DNA of 5,618 nucleotides from Bacillota bacterium (GTDB lineage Bacteria; Bacillota; Clostridia; Lachnospirales; Lachnospiraceae), in the NCBI GenBank assembly GCA_023415655.1, contig JAEZKD010000094.1, positions 1 through 5,618 of the forward strand. Reading direction: 5' to 3'. Each line of letters opens with the position of its first letter. Positions within the stretch are counted from its first letter, which is position 1. Under the pieces are notes generated by a model. That model had not been told where the DNA came from. It saw only the letters and a list, made by a program, of their open reading frames with translations, and made no database searches. Made by a program: the position numbers and the translations under genes. This document shows, piece by piece, positions 1 to 5,530 of the stretch.

Positions 1-16
1 AATAGAAGTTTCTATT

Positions 17-59
17 AAAAAAAGAACAGCTTAACTCCTTCTTAGAAGTTAAACTGCTC
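17..59 (-). terminator. Rho-independent terminator of the ABC transporter operon
   Basis: On the minus strand a 13-bp stem (arms 47-59 and 24-36, two G-U wobbles, 10-nt loop at 37-46) is followed by seven consecutive T (17-23). It lies 20 nt past the stop codon of the last operon gene. The plus strand also ends in a T run (60-65), so the structure could terminate converging transcription as well. Confidence 0.9.
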
Positions 60-78
60 TTTTTTCATGTCTAATTAT

Positions 79-618
79 TTATAGGATTACAAACATATCC
101 TCTGGTTTTGAATCCATAATGCTTTTCGCTAATGCTTGTCTTAATGACAATAGTTTTTGTTGGTCTTCTTCCTTCATTGGAACATTCTCTTCTTTGCACT
201 GTTTCGCTAGCTTCGAATATTCCATAAATTCCTCTGGAATAATACCTTCTTTTAAATATAATTGAATGTATTTATCTTGATAACCAATCTCGAAGTAATA
301 TCTACCACCATTCGGAGCAACTTGTCCTGGCTTATCTTCACAATAAGATAAATCTAAATTAAGCTGATGATTTGTTTTCACTCGCATTACCATCTCAGTT
401 GCATCGATGATACCCCTACCATTCGCGCCAATTCCACTATAGAAGCTAAAGTTTCCTCGTTGTGGGATTCCATCACAAAGCTTTGGGAAGGTCATTAACA
501 TAATTTTAAATGCAAGCGCAGCTCCACCAATCATTTGTTTTCCATGATATTTTAAGATATCTTCATACGTAATTTCAACGATATCATCAAAATCCTTGAC
601 AATAATTTTTTCTACCAT
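79..618 (-). CDS. FmdE-like protein of unknown function
   Basis: This 179-aa soluble protein has no signal peptide or membrane segment. Its N-terminal half resembles the FmdE family (formylmethanofuran dehydrogenase subunit E-like). YHGKQMIGG at residues 24-32 sits where the family has FHGHxCPG, and GRGIIDATEM at 67-76 sits where the family has a Cys-x2-DA segment. The C-terminal end (about 155-179, ending EDMFVIL) also looks like the family's closing helix and strand. Two metal-ligand cysteines expected by the family pattern are absent here, and no C-terminal zinc-finger extension is present. It is the last gene of the operon, 15 nt after the binding-protein gene, so it probably serves the same substrate. 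No enzymatic role can be assigned. The ATG at 616-618 is the only plausible start, because an in-frame stop lies three codons upstream. FmdE resemblance is from recalled motif patterns, not a search. Confidence 0.75.
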   Translation of the reverse strand: MVEKIIVKDFDDIVEITYEDILKYHGKQMIGGAALAFKIMLMTFPKLCDGIPQRGNFSFYSGIGANGRGIIDATEMVMRVKTNHQLNLDLSYCEDKPGQVAPNGGRYYFEIGYQDKYIQLYLKEGIIPEEFMEYSKLAKQCKEENVPMKEEDQQKLLSLRQALAKSIMDSKPEDMFVIL

Positions 619-630
619 CGTTTCTAATAA

Positions 631-635
631 CTCCT
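631..635 (-). promoter_or_regulatory. Ribosome binding site overlapping the upstream stop codon
   Basis: AGGAG is shared with the TAG stop (634-636) of the preceding binding-protein gene. The spacing to the ATG is 12 nt, longer than the usual 6-9. Ribosomes finishing the upstream gene would sit on this site, so translational coupling is likely. Confidence 0.6.
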
Positions 636-1602
636 ATTCTACATAAAGTGCTGATGTATCAAATTCATCTTCAATCATGCCAGCTTCGTACATAAAGTCA
701 GCTACATTCTGGAATGCTTCACGATCACCCTCTGTAATTTCAGTATTGAAGTCATATTGCTGATACATCTCTTCTACTGCTTCGATGTCTAAATCAAGTT
801 CATCTGCAACAATCTGCATGGTCTCTTCATGATTTTCTTCCATGTAAGTGATAATTGATTCCTGTGCATTTAAAAACATATCAACTACATCTTTATGTTC
901 CTTATAGAAATCTTCTCTTACAGCTACGGCAATGATTGCATCTGTTAAGCCTTCTCCATCTGTTACTAAATGGTAACCCTGTTGCTTCGATACATAAGCA
1001 GTTGGACCAGCAACCAATGCAGCGTCAACGCTACCACCATCTAAAGCTGCTTTTGCATCTGGAATTGACATATTCACATAGTTTACATCCTCTAAGCTCA
1101 TACCAGCCTTATCAAGATATGCAACTAATAACTGGTGTAAGTTGGTTCCTGTAGGACCAGCAATTGTTTTACCTCTTAAATCCTCAGCTGACTGAATGGA
1201 GTCATCCACGGAATATAAGCAGAATGCCTGTGGGGATCTGCTGTACATATTAAGAACCTTGATATCTGCACCATTTGCAGCGGATAAGATAACAGAAGTT
1301 CCACCAACCGCATAAAGAATGTCCACATCACCAGAAGCTAACGCCTGTGTCTGCTCAGCACCAGAAGTAATTTCTGCGTATTTCACTTCAATGCTTTGAC
1401 CATTGCTCTTAAATTCTTCTGTAAAAATATTTTTATGCTTCTGTAAAATACTTGGTACATTCAATGGAGAAGTAACATGTGTAATCGTTAATTCATTTAA
1501 CGCTTCCGTACTTGCTCCATCCTTTTTACTACCACAACCAACTAAACTTGTAACCATAACCCCTGTAAGAGCTAACGTTGCTAATTTCTTATTTAATCTC
1601 AT
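634..1602 (-). CDS. ABC transporter substrate-binding lipoprotein (NMT1/SsuA/TauA type)
   Basis: This is a 322-aa extracytoplasmic solute-binding protein. A lipoprotein signal is clear: MRLNKK, a hydrophobic stretch, then the lipobox SLVGC with the lipidated Cys at residue 23, followed by a polar linker. The mature part shows the NitT/TauT/NMT1 fold pattern: an opening strand near LTITHVTSPLNVPS, an ASGDVDILYAVGGTSVI segment (the 'ALxxGxxD' element of the family), SAEDLRGKTIAGPTGTN (hinge region), and AALDGGSVDAALVAGPTA. It should deliver substrate to the permease and ATPase encoded just upstream. The family binds varied small molecules (sulfonates, nitrate, thiamine precursors, others), and the sequence does not tell which. 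I use the ATG at 1600-1602 because a perfect AGGAGG lies 7 nt upstream. A TTG 24 nt further upstream would place that site inside the gene. A 346-nt gap separates it from the ATPase gene. Confidence 0.92.
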   Translation of the reverse strand: MRLNKKLATLALTGVMVTSLVGCGSKKDGASTEALNELTITHVTSPLNVPSILQKHKNIFTEEFKSNGQSIEVKYAEITSGAEQTQALASGDVDILYAVGGTSVILSAANGADIKVLNMYSRSPQAFCLYSVDDSIQSAEDLRGKTIAGPTGTNLHQLLVAYLDKAGMSLEDVNYVNMSIPDAKAALDGGSVDAALVAGPTAYVSKQQGYHLVTDGEGLTDAIIAVAVREDFYKEHKDVVDMFLNAQESIITYMEENHEETMQIVADELDLDIEAVEEMYQQYDFNTEITEGDREAFQNVADFMYEAGMIEDEFDTSALYVE

Positions 1603-1609
1603 ATCGAAT

Positions 1610-1615
1610 CCTCCT
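1610..1615 (-). promoter_or_regulatory. Strong ribosome binding site that fixes the binding-protein start
   Basis: AGGAGG is followed by a 7-nt spacer and the ATG at 1602. It is the best Shine-Dalgarno match in the window, which fits the high expression usual for binding proteins. Confidence 0.9.
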
Positions 1616-1669
1616 AAATCTGACAAATATATCTATGCTATGCTTTGTGATATCGATTAAATACTATTA

Positions 1670-1740
1670 ATCTATCTATCACTTCAAAACATCTACTAAT
1701 ACTTCAAATATCTATAGATTACCTCAAAGTATCTACATCA
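1670..1740. repeat. AT-rich imperfect direct repeats upstream of the binding-protein gene
   Basis: On the plus strand the pattern ATCTA...AC(T/C)TCAAA recurs at about 1674, 1691 and 1710, and a further ATCTACATC starts at 1731. The units are 17-21 nt. On the minus (coding) strand this gives three TTTGA(A/G)GT motifs. No convincing sigma-A promoter can be set here, since the TTGAAG elements lack a well-spaced -10. The stretch may be simple low-complexity DNA or a leader element of the binding-protein gene. Confidence 0.35.
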
Positions 1741-1771
1741 TAATCACTTATAACTTCGTACCAAAACCTAA

Positions 1772-1937
1772 GATTTTTGCCTGTGGTTTCACACCCTAAA
1801 TCAAGAAAATGCATCGATATCATGCTATGTTCTGGCCTTCAAGTCGCCGTTCTTTGGCGGCTTGAGAGCTGGCGAGCCAGAACAGTGCATGATATCGATG
1901 CATTTTCTTGTTCAACTCCCCATCACAGGCTAAAATC
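1772..1937. repeat. Nested long palindromic element in the intra-operon gap
   Basis: Three concentric pairing blocks are visible. The outer arms 1772-1785 and 1924-1937 match at 13 of 14 positions. The middle arms 1802-1825 and 1887-1910 are a perfect 24-bp inverted repeat. Inside these, 1829-1836 pairs with 1876-1883 (8 bp), and 1839-1848 pairs with 1856-1865 (10 positions, including one U-G wobble on the plus strand or an A-C mismatch on the minus strand), around a 7-nt loop. The core is richer in GC than its surroundings. No T-tract follows either side, so it is not a simple terminator. It could be an mRNA-stabilising or processing hairpin between the ATPase and binding-protein cistrons, a non-autonomous MITE-like insertion, or a structured RNA. 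No clear target-site duplication is visible at its ends. Confidence 0.8.
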
Positions 1938-1948
1938 GTGCTATTTAT

Positions 1949-2662
1949 TTATACGACTTTCAGATCATTCATGATTTGTTTCTTGAGATGCACGTAGTGA
2001 TCGCTTAACAAATCACGTTGGTCTGAGGCATCATCAATATCATATTCAGATTTGATGATGCCCTTTTCTAGCACCACAATCTTATGTCCAAGAATAAGTG
2101 CTTCATCGATGCTATGTGTTACAAATACAATGGAGCATTTGGAACGTTCATGAATACTCATTAATTCCTTTTGCATCTGATCTCTTGTAAAGTAATCCAA
2201 TGCTGAAAATGGTTCATCCATCAAAATAAAATCTGGTTCATAAGCGATTGCTCGTGCAATTGAAACACGTTGCTTCATTCCACCGGAAAGTTGTTTTGGA
2301 TATGCACTTTGAAAACGGCTAAGACCAACCGTCTCAAGAATAGCATCAATTTTCTCGTGATTGATTTCACGATCATTGATTCCAAACGTAATGTTCTTTT
2401 TTACGGTTAACCATGGCATTAAACGATCTTCCTGAAACACAAATGCCTTCTTTTTAAGGTTTGCATCCTTCATCTCACCACAATCGTAACCCTCTAAACC
2501 AGCAAGTAGTCGAAGTAACGTCGTCTTTCCACAACCACTACGACCTAAGATCACTGTAATCTTATTCGATGGAATATGCAGATTAATCTTATCTAACACT
2601 TGAATGTTTTCTTTTTCAACCGTATAACTTTTTGTAATATCAACTAACTTAATCCCATCCAT
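1949..2662 (-). CDS. ABC transporter ATP-binding protein (SsuB/TauB type)
   Basis: This 237-aa nucleotide-binding subunit should energise import by hydrolysing ATP on the cytoplasmic side of the permease. All catalytic motifs are intact: Walker A GRSGCGKTT (40-48), Q-loop Gln77 in FVFQEDRLMPW, signature LSGGMKQ (125-131), Walker B FILMDE (145-150), D-loop SALD (153-156) and switch His183 in FVTHS. The Q-loop sequence QEDRLMPW and the short length are typical of the nitrate/sulfonate/taurine subfamily. The start overlaps the end of the permease gene by 14 nt. Possible ribosome binding sites are AAGGA at 10 nt and GGAG at only 4 nt upstream of the ATG. It precedes the 346-nt gap carrying the palindromic element. 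Confidence 0.95.
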   Translation of the reverse strand: MDGIKLVDITKSYTVEKENIQVLDKINLHIPSNKITVILGRSGCGKTTLLRLLAGLEGYDCGEMKDANLKKKAFVFQEDRLMPWLTVKKNITFGINDREINHEKIDAILETVGLSRFQSAYPKQLSGGMKQRVSIARAIAYEPDFILMDEPFSALDYFTRDQMQKELMSIHERSKCSIVFVTHSIDEALILGHKIVVLEKGIIKSEYDIDDASDQRDLLSDHYVHLKKQIMNDLKVV

Positions 2663-3413
2663 TGGTCTCCGTTCCTTTCAGTGATTTGTCAATGATAAAT
2701 GCAAACAAGCGATCGGTAAGATAACCTACCAAACCAATAACTAAAATACCAACGATTACTTTGTCTGTTCGTGACATCTGCTGCGCAAATAAAATCATAT
2801 GTCCAAGCCCAGTCGAAGCAGCAATCATTTCTGCACTAATAATAGCTCTCCAGCTATACCCTAAACCAATTCTCATACCTACTAGGATATCTGACATGGC
2901 ATGCGGTAGCATAATGTGAAAGAAGCTATTTACTTTGTTGTATCCATAGATTTGGCCAACTTCAATCAGCTTTTTATCACAGCTTTCAAATCCTTTTACA
3001 GTATTTAAGTAAATTGGGAAAAAGGAAGTTAACACAATAATTGCAATCTTCGTTGTTTCCCCAATCCCAAACCATAAAATCAGCAGTGAAATCAAACTTA
3101 ATGGTGGGACATTCTTCATGAATTGAAGAACGGACTCATAATAGTCATTCCATTTTGGTCGAATGATTCGTACCATCGCAAGCAAAAAGGCAAATAAGGT
3201 TGCAATGAAAAAGCCCTTTAATACTCGAATAAAACTGATATAAATGTCTTCAAAGATTTCACCAGATATGGTCATCTTATATAAACTATTTAATACCTTT
3301 TGGGGAGATGGAAGAATATAGGTGCTTACGACTCCCATTTCGGAGACGAAGTACCAGATTGCTAAAAGTATTGCAACGAAGATCGTTGTTTTAATACGTT
3401 TTCTATTTTTCAT
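2649..3413 (-). CDS. ABC transporter permease (SsuC/TauC type)
   Basis: This is a 254-aa integral membrane subunit of the binding-protein-dependent transport family. Hydrophobic segments are visible at about residues 8-25, 66-83, 104-118, 121-139 and 217-240, with weaker ones near 185-200, consistent with six helices. The cytoplasmic EAA loop that contacts the ATPase is recognisable around 142-182 (GFESCDKKLIEVGQIYGYNK, then LPHAMSDILVGMRIGLG). The homodimer would form the channel for the substrate brought by the lipoprotein. The gene overlaps the upstream H-cluster-like gene by 11 nt and the ATPase gene by 14 nt, so the three are co-transcribed and probably translationally coupled. Its Shine-Dalgarno is weak (GGGG 9 nt before the ATG), which fits coupling. 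Confidence 0.94.
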   Translation of the reverse strand: MKNRKRIKTTIFVAILLAIWYFVSEMGVVSTYILPSPQKVLNSLYKMTISGEIFEDIYISFIRVLKGFFIATLFAFLLAMVRIIRPKWNDYYESVLQFMKNVPPLSLISLLILWFGIGETTKIAIIVLTSFFPIYLNTVKGFESCDKKLIEVGQIYGYNKVNSFFHIMLPHAMSDILVGMRIGLGYSWRAIISAEMIAASTGLGHMILFAQQMSRTDKVIVGILVIGLVGYLTDRLFAFIIDKSLKGTETNGWD

Positions 3414-4032
3414 CCATGATTACCCCATCTCCACTATTACAACCACCATCGCAATAAAGCATTTCAACCAAATCCTTATCCTGATATTGTTTCTGTCTAA
3501 AATACTCCTCGATGGTTTCCTTCCCTGAAAGGCTGTCTGTCTTTTTATTCAAAGAAGAAAAATAACCTAGTGGAATTGGACTTTCGTCTAACGCTTTCTC
3601 TTTGGTTACTAGATTATGATCTAGCGTTTTTAAAAACTCCTTCCAGCTAACAAACGTAGTATCTGGAAGCTGTAATTGATTTCCTTGCTTTGCTAAGCTT
3701 TCACATGGAGTTGTAATAATTTTTTTCTTATCCTTTAACGATTCACGTTCCGCTAATTCCATTCCACAATGAATCAGAATTGGCTCAATGGATGGTATTG
3801 TAACCTCTGTGCTATTAACGTATTCTTGGGCTAAATCAATTGCCATCGGACATCTTCGATCTAATAGAGGATGGTCGCTCTGATCAATTGCTGATTTATA
3901 TTTTTCCTTTACAATCCCATGCCAGTCAATGGTAACTGTAACTCTTTCATATCCATTCTTTTGTAATACCTGATTTAATTCCTCTTTGTCGTACATCTTG
4001 TCCACGACTGGATTTATGAAAATATAACACAT
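3403..4032 (-). CDS. Small [FeFe]-hydrogenase H-cluster-domain-like cysteine protein
   Basis: This 209-aa soluble protein of unknown function opens the operon. Its cysteines follow the order and local sequence of the [FeFe]-hydrogenase large-subunit C-terminal domain: DRRCPM (Cys61, compare TSCCP), TPCESL (Cys110, compare the PCxxKK segment) and LYCDGGCNSGDG (Cys194 and Cys198, compare CxxGCxxGGG). These four positions match the ligands of the [4Fe-4S] part of the H-cluster, so a bound Fe-S cluster is plausible. Two further cysteines (Cys2, Cys89 in IHCGMEL) are extra. The protein is much shorter than a hydrogenase and lacks ferredoxin-type CxxCxxC domains, so hydrogenase activity is unlikely. 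A sensor, carrier or cofactor-handling role is more likely. I chose the ATG at 4032 because AGAGAGG lies 7 nt upstream; the ATG at 4053 has no such site and would lie at or beside the predicted transcription start. The hydrogenase link is from motif recall. Confidence 0.75.
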   Translation of the reverse strand: MCYIFINPVVDKMYDKEELNQVLQKNGYERVTVTIDWHGIVKEKYKSAIDQSDHPLLDRRCPMAIDLAQEYVNSTEVTIPSIEPILIHCGMELAERESLKDKKKIITTPCESLAKQGNQLQLPDTTFVSWKEFLKTLDHNLVTKEKALDESPIPLGYFSSLNKKTDSLSGKETIEEYFRQKQYQDKDLVEMLYCDGGCNSGDGVIMDEK

Positions 4033-4039
4033 AATATAA

Positions 4040-4046
4040 CCTCTCT
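4040..4046 (-). promoter_or_regulatory. Ribosome binding site deciding the first operon start
   Basis: AGAGAGG followed by a 7-nt spacer supports translation from the ATG at 4032. The in-frame ATG at 4053 has no comparable site upstream. Confidence 0.75.
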
Positions 4047-4056
4047 TTAACATGGG

Positions 4057-4070
4057 TTAGTATATACTAA
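4057..4070. promoter_or_regulatory. Perfect 14-bp palindrome over the operon -10 box
   Basis: TTAGTATATACTAA is identical to its reverse complement and covers the TATACT -10 element. It may be a second operator site, or it may arise by chance from AT-rich promoter DNA. It directly abuts the Fur-like repeat. Confidence 0.45.
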
Positions 4071-4087
4071 TTGAGAATAATTTTCAA
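4059..4087 (-). promoter_or_regulatory. Sigma-A-type promoter of the ABC transporter operon
   Basis: On the minus strand a -35 TTGAAA (4082-4087) is separated by exactly 17 nt from a -10 TATACT (4059-4064). Both are close to consensus. Transcription would begin near 4052, giving a 5' leader of about 20 nt before the ATG at 4032. No other gene lies between this site and the upstream terminator at 4140-4169, so it should serve the five-gene operon. Confidence 0.8.
4072..4086. promoter_or_regulatory. Candidate Fur-family operator (7-1-7 inverted repeat)
   Basis: TGAGAATAATTTTCA matches the Bacillus-type Fur box TGATAATNATTATCA at 12 of 14 informative positions, and TGAGAAT is itself a common Fur half-site. 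The repeat extends by one paired base on each side (4071-4087). It covers the -35 box and most of the spacer, a position where a bound repressor would block RNA polymerase. It fits the PerR box less well (10 of 14). Regulation by iron is therefore an inference from site similarity and placement. No Fur gene is in the window. Confidence 0.55.
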
Positions 4088-4139
4088 TAGCAATTGGTGG
4101 TATCCAGTATTTTCAAGCAGAGTAAATTTAGCTTAACAT

Positions 4140-4169
4140 AAAAAAACCAAGTACCTCTACTTGGTTTTT
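4140..4169 (-). terminator. Rho-independent terminator of the 2H phosphoesterase gene
   Basis: A perfect 12-bp stem (arms 4142-4153 and 4158-4169) with a 4-nt loop runs into a T run on the minus strand (4140-4146). The stem includes the last codons and most of the TAG stop of the 2H gene, so terminator and coding end overlap. The A/T flanks make it nearly symmetric. It isolates the downstream operon, which has its own promoter. Confidence 0.85.
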
Positions 4170-4696
4170 CCACCTAACTCATACATTTCTTCTAATCCCC
4201 ATGCGTTCTTCTCCCATCGATACAAACTAACATTATCAAACGCACAAGGAAAATCACAAGGATACTGATGCACATACTCCCATACCTGGTCATAAATCGG
4301 TCCCAACCGTTTTGAAGCTATTGTAACATGAAAAATCTTATCCTTTCCCTCTTTATCATCAAATTGAATGTAAGGAAAACTTTGTAATACATCCACCAAT
4401 CGATCATGCACTTCTTTACCTTCCCTCGACATCATTACATCCATATAGATGACACGTCGTTCAAAATGATCATAACCTTTGATTTGATACGGTCTGGTAA
4501 TCTCTCGCTTTGTAAAATCATTAAGTGCAGTCTTTAAGTCTTCAATGGAATCTGAATACTCAAAAGGTGCTTTGATTGTAAAGTGCGCTGGTAACGTCGA
4601 TGACCTCGCACCAAATCTTACAAATACTTCTTTTCGAATTATATGATTTAATTCTCTTGCTTTCCCTCTTACCTCGGATACTATGACATATCTCAT
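4157..4696 (-). CDS. 2H phosphoesterase / 2'-5' RNA ligase-like protein (LigT family)
   Basis: This 179-aa cytosolic protein carries the two tetrapeptides that define the 2H phosphoesterase superfamily: HFTI (His38, Thr40) and HVTI (His123, Thr125). Their spacing of about 85 residues and the total length are normal for the family. Members cleave or form 2'-5' or cyclic phosphodiester bonds in RNA or nucleotides; the actual substrate of this one cannot be told. No membrane segment or signal is visible. It is a single-gene unit with its own terminator overlapping the stop codon. The ATG at 4694-4696 is preceded only by a purine-rich stretch (AAGAAAAGAG), a weak ribosome binding site. It is separated from the ABC operon by terminator and promoter, so a functional link is not implied. 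Confidence 0.88.
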   Translation of the reverse strand: MRYVIVSEVRGKARELNHIIRKEVFVRFGARSSTLPAHFTIKAPFEYSDSIEDLKTALNDFTKREITRPYQIKGYDHFERRVIYMDVMMSREGKEVHDRLVDVLQSFPYIQFDDKEGKDKIFHVTIASKRLGPIYDQVWEYVHQYPCDFPCAFDNVSLYRWEKNAWGLEEMYELGGKTK

Positions 4697-4742
4697 ATTT
4701 TTCTCTTTTCTTGATTTTTATTGTAGATGTTAATTCTCAATT

Positions 4743-4770
4743 ATTATATGTCTAATACTATATCCTTTAA
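4743..4770 (-). promoter_or_regulatory. Possible promoter of the 2H phosphoesterase gene
   Basis: A consensus -10 TATAAT (4743-4748) lies about 47 nt before the start codon, with a poor -35 candidate TTAAAG (4765-4770) at 16-nt spacing. The -10 is exact but the -35 matches only three of six positions. The rest of the gap up to 4865 shows no gene or clear hairpin. Confidence 0.4.
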
Positions 4771-4865
4771 CATAAGAACTATTACTTACTCAAACTTCAT
4801 TCATTAGGGTCTACCTTATTACCTATGATTTTAGCAACTAACCCGAAGAATATAATAGCGATAAT

Positions 4866-5290
4866 CTACTTCTCATTCTTACTCTGGATATACTCTTCAA
4901 CCATCTTATAGTAGATTGGATCTGGCTGTGCATTATGATAATAGAATTCCAACGACTGTACTCTCATCTGAACCCCATCTACTTCCACTAGATCGGTATT
5001 CTCATAGAAAACTTCTTTTGTATCAAAACCTGCAAAGTCTTCATAAAGCTGATAGAAAGATCAGAAGTCATAATATCTTCAGCTACTAAAGAAAGCCTTC
5101 GATATCTTACATACTCCATTATAGTCATATCAAAAACCACCCGAAATAACTGATTCGCAAGATTCACATTAATAAAAAAAAGTTCTGCCACATGATTGAG
5201 CGTCAATTCACATAATAGATTTCCTTCAATATAGTCAAGCATTTCCTGTACAATCATTAATCCATTCCTCTTCTCTTTTAACTCTTTCAT
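4866..5290 (-). pseudogene. Decayed AraC-family transcriptional regulator
   Basis: The first frame (5290 to 4988, 100 aa) begins MKELKEK and shows the first half of an AraC/XylS DNA-binding domain at residues 12-80: MLDYIEGNLLCELTLNHVAE, a recognition-helix region, EYVRYRRLSLVAEDIM, then SDLSI. In intact members the second helix-turn-helix follows directly after such a SDLSI segment. Here the frame instead runs into unrelated residues (SFMKTLQVL...) and stops. A different frame, offset by one base, is open from 5060 to 4866 (64 aa, SFYQLYEDFAGF... ending YIQSKNEK), with balanced composition that looks like genuine coding. The simplest reading is an internal deletion that removed the second helix-turn-helix and shifted the frame, leaving a C-terminal effector-domain remnant. 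A sequencing error alone would not restore the missing helix-turn-helix. The start at 5290 is set by GGGAGG 7 nt upstream. The first fragment might still be expressed but is unlikely to bind DNA normally. Confidence 0.75.
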
Positions 5291-5297
5291 CCACCAA

Positions 5298-5303
5298 CCT
5301 CCC
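5298..5303 (-). promoter_or_regulatory. Ribosome binding site of the AraC remnant
   Basis: GGGAGG with a 7-nt spacer to the ATG at 5290. An upstream in-frame TTG at 5305 overlaps this site and is rejected as the start. Confidence 0.75.
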
Positions 5304-5317
5304 AAATTAATACCCTA

Positions 5318-5326
5318 ATTATATCA
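5318..5326 (-). promoter_or_regulatory. Extended -10 promoter upstream of the AraC remnant
   Basis: TGATATAAT fits the extended -10 form TGNTATAAT exactly. No good -35 is found 16-18 nt upstream, as is common for extended -10 promoters. It lies 27 nt before the start codon, leaving a short leader holding GGGAGG. The expression signals look intact although the reading frame is broken. Confidence 0.6.
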
Positions 5327-5420
5327 AAAAATAGGAACTTTTACCTGTTAGATATAAATTAATTTTGTCTAGATAAGAGCACATTATCGTTAAGTCTATA
5401 TATTGAAATCTAAATTTGAT

Positions 5421-5454
5421 ATAAAAATATGAGCTACTTATAGAAAGTAGCTCA
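5421..5454 (-). terminator. Rho-independent terminator of the gene at the right edge
   Basis: A perfect 10-bp stem (arms 5430-5439 and 5445-5454, 5-nt loop) is followed on the minus strand by TATTTTTAT. It is oriented to end a minus-strand transcript entering from the right edge, about 76 nt after the stop of the partial gene there. Confidence 0.7.
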
Positions 5455-5530
5455 CATTTTCAGACATATGTACATATAAATTTTACCTTATCATCGTTAA
5501 TCATGCCCAATAAATGTTCCCTTTGGATTC

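Noticed and set aside
1..16. Small inverted repeat AATAGAA-GT-TTCTATT beside the operon terminator
   Set aside because: It is only 7 bp, entirely AT-rich and cut by the window edge; no operator identity or function can be supported.
936..1154. Plus-strand open frame opposite the binding-protein gene
   Set aside because: It lies fully antisense to a well-supported gene, has skewed composition (rich in Leu and His) and no ribosome binding site.
1403..1660. Plus-strand open frame opposite the 5' end of the binding-protein gene
   Set aside because: It is a shadow of the lipoprotein gene on the other strand and has no recognisable domain or start signal.
1802..1910. Reading the palindrome as a factor-independent terminator or an integron attC site
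   Set aside because: Neither side has a T-tract, and the characteristic attC core sites are absent.
1777..1974. Plus-strand open frame across the palindromic element
   Set aside because: Its sequence is dictated by the inverted repeat arms and it runs into the ATPase gene; there is no support for translation.
3322..3528. Plus-strand open frame over the permease and H-cluster-like gene junction
   Set aside because: It is antisense to two overlapping real genes, with low-complexity Ile/Leu/Thr-rich content.
4733..4739. TGAGAAT half-site upstream of the 2H phosphoesterase gene, resembling the Fur half-site at 4072
   Set aside because: There is no matching second half, so it does not make a Fur-type operator.
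4797..4865. Short hydrophobic reading frame (IIAIIFFGLVAKIIGNK) directly after the AraC remnant
   Set aside because: It follows a stop codon, has no ATG, GTG or TTG start and no ribosome binding site; AT-rich DNA readily gives such hydrophobic runs.
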